A stretch of DNA of 64,000 nucleotides, from assembly GCA_947561585.1 (NCBI GenBank), contig CANNZV010001053.1, positions 35,910 through 99,909 on the forward strand, written 5' to 3'. Position 1 is the stretch's first letter. Every line of letters begins with the position of its first letter. The position numbers were made by a program, and so were the translations under genes. Shown piece by piece: positions 1-10,705 of the stretch. The stretch is from Caprella mutica. Taxonomy: Eukaryota; Arthropoda; Malacostraca; Amphipoda; Caprellidae. The notes below the pieces were generated by a model. That model saw only the letters and a program-made list of their open reading frames with translations. It made no database searches and was not told where the DNA came from.

Positions 1-759
1 GAAGAATTACACCCCATAACACTCGCATTGGTTATGTTTGACGAAGGTGTTGAAGAAATGTGACGAGTAGCACGCACATTCCCTATGTTTGATATAGAAG
101 AATTACGACTTGTATCACCCCCTGATGGTGGTGGTCCTGAAAATAATAAGGATTGATACACTAGTATTAATAAAAAATCTATAAAAAATTTTTTTATTAT
201 ATCAAATCAGATCAAAATGTTATTACTCACCAGAAGTCATTTGGCTAAGCAACCCGAAATTAAGAGGTACGGTACCCCTTTCCAACTCTTCCCTCAAGTT
301 TGCCCTTGGTAGTAACGAAACCCTCAGTGCCTCTTCCTCTGACATGTGTATCAAGTGACTCTGTGAATCTATAAAAAATATAACTCAGTGAAACTATAAA
401 AAATATAACTCACAGAATCTATAAAAAATATAACTCAGTGAATCTATAAAAAATATAACTCTGTGAAACTATAAAAAATATAACTCAGTGAAACTATAAA
501 AAATATTATTTATACCTATCATAGTGAACCTAATCTCGCCATCTCTTACATCAATAATTATAAAATAATGCTCTGCAAATATTTCATTAAATAAATAAAT
601 CACCAATAAAATATTATCAATATTAAGTCATAACTTACCAATATCAGGAGTCACAAAGATGATCGTGTCCTCGTCATCGCTGAATTCTTGTATACCTTTT
701 ATATACTCAGATAAATCATTATCTTTATTAGTTTCTTGGTTATTATCCTTTCCACACAT
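1..759 (-). CDS. Unknown protein, 5' part of gene (three exons, runs off left edge)
   Basis: I do not recognise this gene. Three exons join in frame on the minus strand. Exon 1 (759-639) starts at an ATG and encodes 40 residues, acidic at the end (EFSDDEDTIIFVTPDI), with donor GTAAGT. Exon 2 (368-231) follows a T-rich acceptor ending TATAG and reads through SHLIHMSEEEALRVSLLPRA, ending at donor GTGAGT. Exon 3 (136 to 1 and beyond) follows TTATTTTCAG and is open to the window edge, rich in Ser, Asn, Thr and Pro (GPPPSGGDTSRNSS). Phases agree (1, then 1). An alternative acceptor 8 bases downstream (CACAG) also continues from exon 1 but meets a stop inside exon 2, so the T-rich one is preferred. 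The protein looks hydrophilic and partly disordered. The intron 1 acceptor is embedded in a 25-bp tandem array. Confidence 0.6.
361..508. repeat. 25-bp tandem array, about 6 units, at a 3' splice acceptor
   Basis: Units with the shared word CTATAAAAAATATAACT recur every 25 bases (371, 396, 421, 446, 471, 496). Read on the minus strand each unit carries a T-rich tract ending TTTTTTATAG, the same sequence that forms the acceptor of exon 2 of the gene at 759-1. Units differ by a few bases (CAGTGAA, CACAGAA, TGTGAAA). Confidence 0.9.
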
Positions 760-2140
760 TTCGAGAGAAGTGAGATTGTGTTGTGAGACGGGGTGAGCTA
801 TTCAGATTCTTCTTCTGTAGGGGCTGCTGATGCACTGAAGTAAAGTTACATTCAAGCAGGTACATTTATACAGACAGTCACTGTGAGCGAGTTAGGCCTA
901 TTTCCTCATACATACCCACACAGCCTACACAATATAGGTCAGGCAAACCTCATTCACAAACGCACACACTCACTCACTTACCCCAAAACCACACCTGTTC
1001 AGGTTGGGTGGTTGATAATAGTTATTTTATTAAAATAGTAGTTGTATTTAATTTATTAAAATAATTCCCATTTCTTTTTATTCAAATTTGAATTACCTAC
1101 TGCCATTCCTAATTTATTATAAAATTACACGTAAAAGATAGTTTTTATAGTATAACATTAAGAATTTAAAAAAAAACTGTATTATCATTATATGTAAAGT
1201 AGAAATAGCAAGTAATTTAAATAAAATGTACTATCACTATATGTCCCTCATTATATGCATTGCAGAAATAATATGTATTTTAAAATGTATTATCATTATA
1301 TGTAATTTAGAAATAAGCTTTTAAAATAAGAAAATGTAAAGAATGTCACAAATTTAATATTACGGTCTAGGATTAAGTTAACCTTCTGTGAGAGAAACCA
1401 ATAAAAAAACACTTGCTCTATTAACTCTGCACTCATTTGCTAATTATCAAATGGGCAGGGTTAAAAGAGTGTTTGTTATTTTATAATATCTACAATCATC
1501 ATCATCATCATCTTAACTTGCAACATCAGTCATCACATCATCACTCTTGCAACATCAAGCTTCGCTTCACTCATGCATCATCACTCTGAAATTGGAGGGA
1601 AATGGTTCTCGTATGTTAGCAAGGCACTGGAGAACAAACAAATAATAAATGTCAAAACCATCAATCTGTTAAATTAACAGGTCGATGATTTTGATATCTA
1701 TAACTTTATTAATTACTACGCAGTATCATATTCACATCTACTGGATCATCTGCAAAGTAAGTATATCTAGTAAGTGACTGTTTGCTTTTTCCTCAAAAGA
1801 ATGTACGGTAACACACCTGTTATTCTAATCAGGTTTAACTATCTTCCCAATCATTTTATACATTTTTTTTCAAATAAACATACACCTTTTTCTCAGGTAC
1901 ATATTTTCAAACAACACATCTACGATCATTATCACACAGAAGCGTTTGCACCTGCTACTTATTATCCTAACAGATTAATTAGCCACGCGGCGGTGCTTCA
2001 CTTATCCATTGTTCAACGTGAACCTTTTTTTTTCAGGTAGCTAGTTTTGAGGTTACTTACCTTTTTTTTCACGGCTTGAAACCATCTTTATAGCCTAAGG
2101 GTAGTATTAAACAACCTATGCATGACACTTTATACACTCA
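760..2140. other. Intergenic, presumed 5' flank of the minus-strand gene
   Basis: No gene seen. Positions 840-1010 are less AT-rich and hold CA-rich stretches (CACACACTCACTCACTTACC near 961), plausible promoter or 5' UTR of the minus-strand gene that starts at 759. From 1010 to 1480 the sequence is AT-rich with repeats of TATTATCATTATATGTAA. A CATCAT-rich stretch lies at 1495-1590. An open frame at 1774-2040 has no recognisable family features. Confidence 0.4.
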
Positions 2141-2182
2141 TAGCCTAAGGCCGGATTATAATAACACCCCACGTGACATTTC

Positions 2183-2345
2183 AGGAGGCATTTTCCCCGA
2201 TTTGCACCCCTTCTATTCATTCCGGAGGCATTTCCCCTGATTTGCACCCTTTAGCTTGTGATGATGTACAATCAGAAAAAAAGAGTCACTTTGATGATGT
2301 ACTATCAGAGGAAAAAGTCACTGAGAAGATGTACTATCAGAGTTA
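2183..2345. repeat. Two short imperfect direct repeats
   Basis: GGAGGCATTT followed by CCCC.GATTTGCACCC occurs at 2183 and again at 2224. From 2258 to 2345 a unit with GATGTACTATCAGAG and AAAAGTCACT occurs three times. No coding potential. Confidence 0.7.
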
Positions 2346-2364
2346 ACGGTATAAATTATTAGTT

Positions 2365-2471
2365 TTTAAATTGTATTGTAAATGTACTTGGTACTTGAAA
2401 GTACTTTAAAAAGTACTTGGTACTTGTACTTAGTACTTAAGTACTTTCGATGTACTTTTCGCCCATCTCTG
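2365..2471 (-). mobile_element. hAT-like terminus with GTACTT low-complexity repeats
   Basis: On the minus strand the piece begins CAGAGATGGGCGAAAAGTAC at 2471 and runs into a degenerate array of AAGTAC/CAAGTAC words to about 2365. The start CAGAGRTGGGC is shared with the pieces at 29183 and 63898. CAG-type ends of this kind occur in hAT-like non-autonomous elements. No second terminus was recognised, so this may be a solo end. Confidence 0.5.
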
Positions 2472-2554
2472 ACATAATGCAGAGCTAAGGTCTAGGATCA
2501 ATAATATCCAAAACTGCATAATATGAGGTTCAACATTTTTTTATTAGCTTTTAA

Positions 2555-2739
2555 AGGTCAACTCCAGGCTCTGGGAAAAAAAAAAGTTTATTACATAATT
2601 TAAAAAAATGAAATAAAATTATAGAACTAAGGTCTACGTCATATATATGCAATCAAGTTTCATGTGGGTTGCAGCTAAAATATATGAATCTTTAGCGTGA
2701 TTGATTAGAGCAATACAAAAATTTGCTTGGAGGGGACCT
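2555..2739. mobile_element. Short TTAA-flanked MITE (AGGTCC family), 185 bp
   Basis: Flanked by TTAA at 2551-2554 and 2740-2743, with ends AGGTCAACTCCAGGC and GCTTGGAGGGGACCT that are imperfect inverted repeats. It is an internally deleted relative of the 591-bp copy at 60130-60720: both share the left-end segment with CTCTGGG/CTCCGGGAAAAAA and the right-end ATTTGCTTGGAGGGGACCT. Confidence 0.8.
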
Positions 2740-2749
2740 TTAAAAAATT

Positions 2750-3600
2750 TCATACCTACTCTGTGTGCAACAATTGCGCGAAACACTCACCTGACAAGAT
2801 GGTACAGTGGTACACCCTTTGTACTTAAATACCTTTCTCCAATAACATAACGTTACACAAATGTCTAATGGTCCTCTCTATACGATCCAGGTAAATATTA
2901 CTATTACATAATACTATTATAAAAAAAATGATTAATGTTTAGCACCGTCTAGGATTATTAATCTACAATCCGCATAAAATTCAGTTCGGTATATATTTTT
3001 TATATGTTTTTACAATTTTTCATACTCGATTTAATACGTACAACAATTATTGTACGAAACAATAATCTGATGCTAAATAGAAAAATGGTTCACTCTCACT
3101 TTGTTTTGATTTAGAATTTAAATTCTATAAACCAACTATGCATAATTGCATATGTCTGACATTCGTTTAAGCTGTAAATTATTTCCTGAGATATAATAAT
3201 GTTTCTATAATATATCTATCCTATTTTATATTTTTACATGAATATTTATATTGGATTTATTAAACATATCTAGCTGGCATTCAAAATTAACTGTGTATTT
3301 ACTTACATTCTTTTTCTTTGGACTGAATATTAGCAAGTTGAATTTAAAACTGTTATTGTATTGTTTTGATTATGCAAAATGGTTAGAAACGTATAAGCCA
3401 TTTTAATTAAAGCAATTAAAAATGTTTGTAGGGGATCTTTAATACATTCTTTTTCTTTAGACTCAAAATTACCACATCGTAAGTAAAACGGCGCCTGTTG
3501 TTGAGTTTTCACCATAAAAATCTTAAAGGCATATATAATTAAATATACGTTATCAAATTTCATGGGGTTTGCAGTAAAATAATAATGTACACTATATTCA
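2750..3600. repeat. Degraded internal fragments of the AGGTCC TTAA-element family
   Basis: Stretches such as TCTGTGTGCAACAATTG (2761), CATTCTTTTTCTTTGGACTG (3306), a second CATTCTTTTTCTTTAGACT (3445) and TTTCATGGGGTTTGCAG (3558) match the interior of the copies at 10083 and 60130. The two CATTCTTTTTC blocks show that two partial copies are nested or duplicated. No terminal repeats are clear. Confidence 0.6.
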
Positions 3601-3689
3601 ATTAACAATTAAGAGTGTGAAATAGTTTTAACTATTTAAGAACTGAAAGTTTTAAGTTTTAACTATATTAGTTAAAACTGTAGGTTTAA

Positions 3690-4040
3690 CTAAATATCTA
3701 GATGACGGGTACTTGTAGAGCACATAACATTCTTTATAAATGACCTTGACCATCCAATAATCTTTGAATAAGAAATGACCTTGGACCCATTTGCAGGGTA
3801 TTGACTAATCGTGTCACCACATTTCAGGCAATATGGTTGAATACCTATTGAGTTATATATGACCTTGACCTTTGACCTGATCACTCCCGGAATCTAACCA
3901 TATGGTTGCTGGACAATGACCAATCGTCCCACCTAATTTTTGGCAATTTGGTTGAACACTTTTTAAGTTGTGCTAATAACAAGATTACAAATAAACAAAT
4001 GCCGATCAAAACATTGCCTTCAGCAATTTTGCAACGGTAA
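3690..4040 (+). mobile_element. RTE-like LINE 3' tail fragment(s)
   Basis: Contains the phrases GACCAATCGTCCCACC, CAATTTGGTTGAACACTTTT and, at the end, ACAAATAAACAAATGCCG and AACATTGCCTTCAGCAATTT. The same order of phrases is seen at 33120-33290 and 38262-38400. Arthropod RTE-clade LINEs have 3' ends of this type. No reverse transcriptase remains here. An overlapping first copy of the GACCTTGACC part lies at 3740-3870. Confidence 0.5.
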
Positions 4041-4183
4041 TTATAAATTAACTGAAAGACTGATAAACTATTAGTGAAATTTGATTGAAAATTGTAATTA
4101 GTTTGTCGTGTCAGACTTAATTAATATAAATAAGTTGTTAATAAATAAGGAAACACACCGAAACTTTATTTATATAATTAACT

Positions 4184-4189
4184 TTTATT
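4184..4189 (-). promoter_or_regulatory. Polyadenylation signal of the BBOX1-like gene
   Basis: AATAAA on the minus strand 53 bases past the stop codon of the dioxygenase gene (stop ends at 4242). Position and sequence fit; cleavage site not determined. Confidence 0.5.
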
Positions 4190-4241
4190 TAATACGATAT
4201 TATGTTAAAACTAAATTCTATACAGCATGAAATTTATAGAT

Positions 4242-7200
4242 TTATTGTTTTGAAGCTCCGTACTTCAGAGATAGAACTCGTCTTCTCGATCTAACTTCAT
4301 CCCAGTCGATGTAGCAGCCTTCTATATGTCGTCTGACGTCATTGCTCTCTGGATAAGCTGTTCTGCCATGTGTGCAGCGTAAATTATCAATCGTCATGAG
4401 TGTACCTGAATGGAATGAAGTACATTAGGTTAATTGTATGATAAATAGAAGTAGATTAGGTTAATTGTATGATAAATAGAAGTAGATTAGGTTAATTGTA
4501 TGATAAATAGAAGTAGATTAGGTTAATTGTATGATAAATAGAAGTAGATTAGGTTAATTGTATGATAAATTGAAGTATATTCAGTCAATTTACACTGAAG
4601 TGTTACCTGGTTTCATTTTGAAGGTCCTGCAAAACATCTTATCGTAGAGTAAGTCATGGTACTTCTTCAGTGCTTTGTACCACTCTGTCACCTCTTCTAC
4701 AGAGCAATGGGTGAAGAAAGAGTCACGTTGAGGTTGACTAAAGTTAATCCGAACTATCGTCTTCTGGTCAGTGTCCAGACTGAAACAAAATCAGCTACAC
4801 TATCAAAATGCTTTTTTTAAAAACTAGATTGCAAGGAAGACTTTTCCGTAAATTCTTCTAATCAATAAGGATGCCACAAAATATGAACAACTCAAACAAG
4901 ATTACTTTTTCATTAATAATATACCCAAATATGGGTTTATTGGTCATTTGTCTAAATATTTTATATCTTTCTGATACAAATAGTTACTTTCATTGATGTA
5001 TTTAATGCAGTATGCTAAATATAAATAATCACCAAATGATAGGCATCGAAAGCATCTTGAAGTACTCCCTGCCTTCTTCCACCGCCCTATCCACCCAATC
5101 TACAGGTGTGGTGGAGAGAATGTGGAAAGTCTCAGCATCGTTAAGTCTGAGGTACTCTGCTACCATCAGAGCATCACTCACTTGCGAGTCACCCCCTTCG
5201 CCATCATACTGGTGAACGCAGTGAATTAGCTGCACCTGAGACACAAACGATAGCATTTGTAAAATAAATAATTATAACATTTATAGTGAGAGATTTTCTA
5301 TATGGATGATAGACTGATAGTTGTGTGTAAAGTTTACTAGTTTCTATAAATATTTCTTTTGCAGATTTTTGAGAAGATTTAAGGACACCACTGAGTAAAT
5401 TTCTTATGCATACAGTATATTCTGTGTGAAGAAATCGAACTGTTATTGAAATTTTTGTGCAATATACTCCCATTTATAAATCAATTTAAGGGGACTGTCT
5501 CCCTAAAATATTAAGAAGTTTATCAATTAATGTACAAATTTGAAATTTTCACGGTTAATGCAACTACTCACATAGAGTAATTTTTATTTATGATTTTTTT
5601 TTTCGTCTTTGCCCTTTTTCTCCCCCCCCCCCCACCCCCCAAAAAAAAAACTCAAATATAGGGGTAGGGGAGGATGGTCATCAATGGGACAAAAATCACA
5701 GAAAGAAAGATTGATATTTCATTTACTATGGGAAAAGTATAAAAAATAAAAAATCCATGTGTAATATAGATATTCCTTTATAAAATGAAACTAACTTGAA
5801 TGCTATCACATATTCTGTTGACTAGAAAAAAATTAAATAAAAAACAAAAAAAAATGTCCCATTGTATAACAGCACTGGTGAACAATGGGACATACCCTGG
5901 TGAACGATGGGACAGTTTATCAAACTTGTATATTGTTCAGGTTATGGTCAAATTTCAAGTTCGAATTATCTCTTCATGTTGTCCCACACTCAGTTCGATC
6001 ATATATTATCAGTTTAATGTCCTCTAGCCTCACCGATGCCATGTCAGGAACATTTGTAAAATTAAGCTCATTGCACTCGAATCTTCGCCTAATATATATA
6101 TTACGCATTTATCTTTTTCATGCTTATGGCCAACAGAATACGTTTTACAAATCGAATCAAATTCTACAAGTTCATAAACCTTCATTTCCAACGTTTTCGG
6201 TAGAAATTTAAGTTCTTCAGACGAATGGATCAGTTAAATTGAGAGTTCTATACCAGACCAAGAACAATAGTTCACAGGCCATCTACGGCGGACACTTTAT
6301 GAAGTGATTTCGAAGGCCTTATCCTTAGTGGCACCAGCAGAAAGCTCTTCTTTCTCTGGTGTATCCGTTTCAATCATGCTGCGTCTTTTTCTTTTATTAG
6401 TGAAATTTGTTTTCTATGCAGTGCTTTGTGATGACCTCAGATTGCTAAACCCTTGAACATGGTCGAAAGTCCCGCTTCAGCTGGAAGCTCTGTTTCTACA
6501 AGAAGCCCTGAAGCTACAGTTCACGTTATTGTATCAAAAATAGATATTCATTGATTCATATGGAGTAACTAGACAGTCTGGTTGACAATAGGGCACTGTC
6601 CCATTGTTAACCAAATTTTCTGTCCCAATGATCACTATGACGCCATTTTGAAAACAAATTGGTATAGCAGCTCAACTACAAAAGTAAAAAGGCAATCTTT
6701 TCATATGATCATATTTTACATATTACTTAATATTATGTAAAAATGCCGTAAGCATTATATGTTAAATTAACAGATTTATAACAATTGAAACATAGTACGA
6801 AAAATTTAGTTTCCCCACCTCTAAAACACGTTTCGGCTTTTACACAGGGCTGACTGCACCCCGACCGCTGAATGCAATGCGAGTAAATGCATTGAAGTAT
6901 GCCTAATTTACCACTAGGATTTTGTTGAAAATTACCCTCAAATAAAAAAGTTATTCAGCATGTCCCATTGTTTCCAGTGTAACATTGATGACCATCCTCC
7001 CCTACATTCAGAAGACATCAACTCATACAATTTTTGAGCTAAATACATGATGTTAGTTTCATCTTGTTAAAAATTCAGTTTTCTACAAAGTAACAGAGCT
7101 ATTTTTTACAATTTCGTCTCAGAAAATTTGTAAAAGATTTTTTTCAAATTATTTTTCAAAAACATTGATTTTCTTTCATATATCTCATTATACCTCCTCA

Positions 7201-9358
7201 TACATTGAGAAATTTGAAAAACCCGTCTGTTACTTTGTGAGCAATTCATCTATGAAGAAAAAAAAGTACTTTCAGAAGCCCCAATTTACTGAAATTTATG
7301 GTAAAAAATTGTCTAACTGAAATAATTCTGATTCCATAAATTAGCGTCGAGGCTCTTGTTTGGGTGTTGAGTCTTCTTTTAATGCATCTAGTCAACCAAT
7401 CATTTGATGTGAGATACAAATAAACCCTCAATACCTGTGCTGACAGGTCTTTTGACAGACCTGACAGGTATAGTCTACAATATTGTAAAAAAATTTTTAA
7501 GCATTTCTAGATTTTTTTGTCTAATATTTTAAAACGTTATCCGGGAGACTGTAATATATCATTTTATGCAAAAAAAAAATTCAAATTTTTTCAGAATTGA
7601 GGGAGACTGTCCTCTTAAAATAAACTTTGTTACCTATGACAAATGTGCTCTCACCCCTGGTTTGTACAAGTAGTAAGGTAAGTCCATGTGCAGGGCCAGG
7701 GCAGAAGTAGAATAAGCCACATTACTTGGACCAGGCTTGGCAATAACTGAGAAAACTTCTCTGAAATGAAAATATTATCCTTGAGAATTAGTTATTTTGA
7801 GGCCACCTAAATTAATAAGAGACCCACTAAATATTTTACGTATTATCATGACTATCCGTTTGAGAATGTCCTTTCAAAAAATGATTATTCTTGCAACTTA
7901 TTAAAACATAAAACTGATATTTATAAGACTTATTGCTAGTTCTTTTAGTTTAACATACAAATCTATATCAAGGTTTTTAAGAACAAACATCGAATTTGCT
8001 ACAATACTATCGAATTTCAAATCGCGTGAGCTATAATAATTGTGATAACTCTTAAACAATATTAATTTAGAATATTGGTTGCAAAATGTGAAATGAATAA
8101 TCACACTTGTTCCATACCCATAGTGAGTTGGTTTGATGAACGCCACCCTTTCTGCTAGAGTTCTCGTGTGTCCTGGCTCTTCTGGAGCACCTTCGATCAT
8201 AACCAACCCGTAGGTTTCGAGCAACTCTAACCATCTCAAAAGAGCTTCATCCTTTTCTATAATTTCTGTCCAATTGACCACCGGTAACTCTTCTTTCCAT
8301 GGCAAACGTTGTAATCTACCAAATTAAATATTCAATTAAAATAATTAACACATTGATATTTAAATTGTTATGAAAAAGGCGTAATTTGATATCTATAATT
8401 CAAAATGATAATAGGACATTCGAAATGATGATTGGACATTTTAATCATTATAAATTAAATTTATTCACTTTTGCATTCGTATTCTCTTATCCCTCTGTTC
8501 TTTTTCAAAAGTTCTTTCACGCACCCACTGCGCATCAAAGTGACTGACATGTCCGTCTGACCAGATGATCTTTATACTGGATCCACTGTTCAATATCTGT
8601 AAAGATAGAAACAGAAAAATTGATTTGTCAACAGCATTGATGCGATAAAATAACATCACAAGGAACTTCCGTATAGTTTATACGATAGAGTATTACGCTT
8701 TTCAGTAAGTGTGAAACTCAAGATGACATAGGAAAAATTGCAGTTATTACTTTCTCACTTACTTCAACAGTTTTAGGGCAAATTTCTACATCTAAGTCTT
8801 TTATGAATAATGTCCTCGATAGCGACACTGGATGAAAACAGTCCTTGCACTGACAGTTGTCTCTAAGCCACACAAAAGGAAAATCCGAAAACTTGCCTTC
8901 TTGCCATTCAACCTGTAGGTATCATTTTTAGTAAATTCCAAATAAACAGAAAAAAGATATCAATTCATAAATATTTCTTATTCACCAATCAAGAATATAA
9001 ATATCTTTGGCAAATATTTTTCTTACTTTGATTAACTTATAATTGAGATCTGAATGAGCTGATTTGAAAGCATGTTCTCTTGTAGTTAGGCCAGAAGAAA
9101 AAGTACGATACTTATGGTCCAAACGCGGGAATAGCAGGTTTAGGTTTTTCCCTCTAGGAAAATGGAGAAACAGTATTATATTTATACAAAAACCATATGA
9201 AATCATTAGAATAGTTCAAATGCAACTTCACTTCTAAACATTTTTCCAGTTTACCTCTGATGATTTGCAGTTGTCAAAGTAGTCAGTCTGTTAGTTTTAA
9301 CTAAGGATGCTCCTGTCAGGCGTACTGACCGAAGTGCAAAAGTTTGAAAATATTTCAT
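4242..9358 (-). CDS. BBOX1: Gamma-butyrobetaine dioxygenase-like protein, 450 aa, nine exons
   Basis: Fe(II)/2-oxoglutarate oxygenase that hydroxylates gamma-butyrobetaine to carnitine. Exons: 9358-9255, 9153-9027, 8912-8763, 8596-8469, 8315-8118, 7760-7655, 5235-5033, 4779-4607, 4405-4242; all junctions are GT/AG and all phases agree. N-terminal zinc domain: C97-x-C99-x2-C102 (DNCQCKDCFH) and H143. Catalytic domain: iron ligands H260 and D262 (ALHMDLPYY) and H409 (HGRTAY), 2-oxoglutarate-binding R422 (RRHIEGCY). The C terminus resembles gamma-butyrobetaine more than trimethyllysine dioxygenase. Human GBBH has 387 residues; the extra length is an N-terminal, Arg/Lys/Ser/Thr-rich stretch of about 53 residues with RTF|SS at 51-55, a typical mitochondrial cleavage context. 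Intron 6 (5236-7654) holds nested transposons; intron 8 is mostly a 31-bp array. Exact substrate among insect paralogues is not certain. Confidence 0.93.
4423..4572. repeat. 31-bp tandem array filling intron 8 of the dioxygenase gene
   Basis: Units built on GGTTAATTGTATGATAAATA and GAAGTAGATTA repeat every 31 bases, about five times. The host intron (4406-4606) is only 201 bp. On the transcribed strand each unit carries AACCTAAT, which resembles a branch-point sequence. Confidence 0.85.
5490..7614. mobile_element. TTAA-flanked element with GGGGACTGTCTCCCT ends
   Basis: TTAA lies at 5486-5489 and 7615-7618. The ends are inverted: left GGGGACTGTCTCCCT, right (reverse complement) GAGGACAGTCTCCCT. 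It sits in intron 6 of the dioxygenase gene and is itself interrupted by the element at 5664-7005. Outside the inner element it holds an unidentified AT-rich interior, a C/A homopolymer run (5624-5650), and a GACAGACCTGACAGG direct repeat near 7440. No coding sequence recognised. Confidence 0.65.
5664..7005. mobile_element. 1.34-kb DNA transposon remnant with perfect 23-bp inverted ends
   Basis: The left end begins GTAGGGGAGGATGGTCATCA (5664) and the right end is its exact inverse to 7005, 23 bases each; the outermost TA could be the target duplication of a mariner/pogo-type element. The interior is peppered with CCCATTGT/ACAATGGG words (5853, 5881, 6600, 6962). On the minus strand a short open stretch (around 6500-6290) reads ETDTPEKEELSAG and may be a decayed transposase C terminus; this is weak. 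Open frames on the plus strand (5800-6211) look non-coding. Confidence 0.75.
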
Positions 9359-9670
9359 GTTTTTTTTCTAACATATAAATTTAATCTACCGTTAACTCTG
9401 CATCTATTTAATTAGGGATTAATAGTTATTATAGAAAAGTGTTCATCCTAATGTATCGGTCATAATTCGTTACCCTGAGATATTGTGATAAAGGATGCAC
9501 ACCAACCTTGGCAGGAAGCCTTAATAAATTATTTCCGATTACTTTGGGACAGATACCACAATATTTTTTGTTCAAATGGTAAAATTTGGCTACTTAATAA
9601 GTAGACAAGATAATGTCAGGGACCTCTCCTTCTAAAAATCGCATTGACAAAATCCGTCAGTATGTTCCCT

Positions 9671-9889
9671 TACGTGACGTATCGAGGGCGGAATATGAAC
9701 GACAACCTCGCGAAGCGGTCCGACCACCTGATGAATACTGGCGAATATGTAGGTTGTAGGTATATATTAGTGCCTGTCCCTTGAAAATATCACAGAGTTC
9801 TTCCGACTTGCTGCGGCAGACACGGTGAGACACTAATATAGGTACTCCTCCGAGTTCACCAACTGGTTGGGCCTCGATACGTCACGCAT
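9671..9889. mobile_element. MITE with inverted ends ACGTGACGTATCGAGG
   Basis: ACGTGACGTATCGAGG at 9672-9687 is answered by CCTCGATACGTCACG at 9872-9886. An inner pair (TATATTAGTG near 9763 and CACTAATATA near 9831) extends the hairpin. Less AT-rich than its surroundings. No target duplication determined. Confidence 0.65.
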
Positions 9890-10082
9890 ATCCATTTTAT
9901 ACTACAACATTGTATCATTGATTCTTGAGCTCGGGTCAGGCTCTTACATGCTAAGTGCACATTTCACTCTTCTCTTCACGTTTTTTACTTTAATCTATGA
10001 ATTAGTAATATAATGGTTTGACTTGTCGAGCCGAAAACAGAGCCACCTGCACCCTTCAGTTGAAGGGGTATGTGATCATTAA

Positions 10083-10705
10083 AGGTTCCCTCCAGACTCT
10101 GGAAAAAAATGAGTTCATAACATATTATTATAGAATTGAGGTCTAGGAACATTATTTTGCAAACCTCATACAATTCGGTTCAGAAAATATTTGTTATTTG
10201 TTTTTGCAGTTTTTGATAGTCTGTGTGCAACAATTGCAGTACGCAGCACTAATATGACGCTGAAGAATTATTTTTCTAAAAGGGAATATTTTTCAAATGA
10301 AACCAGATGAAATAGGTGGATGACACTCTTCGTGTTGATGTCAAATTAGAATTTTATAAACAATCAATGCGTTTTCGGTCTTTGTTTACGATTTTACTTA
10401 TTTTCTGAAGTATATAAACGTTTTCATAATAAGTTTTTACAATTTTTATACCTTTTCGAGGAAATTAAAGGTTGGATTCAAACTTAGCTGAAAATCAAAA
10501 CAAACGGTGTACATTCTTTTTCTTCACACTGAAAATTAGCCAGTTGGAAGTAAAACGGGTATTGTAGTTTTGATAATAAATTTTTTCAAGCATATAAAAT
10601 TAAAAATATGCTATCAGATTTCATGTGGGGTTTGCAGAAAAATTATAAGAAATAATAGACTTATTGATTAAAGAACAATAAAAATTATATCCTTGCTCAA
10701 GATTC
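10083..10705. mobile_element. TTAA-flanked AGGTCC-family element, decayed right end
   Basis: TTAA at 10079-10082 is followed by AGGTTCCCTCCAGACTCTGG. The interior is colinear with the copy at 60130-60720 (AATTCGGTTCAG, TGTGCAACAATTG, GTACATTCTTTTTCTTCA, TATGCTATCAGATTTCATG). The right end survives only as ATCCTTGCTCAAG near 10700. Confidence 0.75.

Noticed and set aside
5800..6211. Two plus-strand frames as a transposase or host gene
   Set aside because: They lie inside an inverted-end element, include ACAATGGG repeat words, and show no family motif.
8982..9206. Single 74-residue gene on the minus strand
   Set aside because: The middle part is exon 2 of the dioxygenase (9153-9027); the rest is intron translation.
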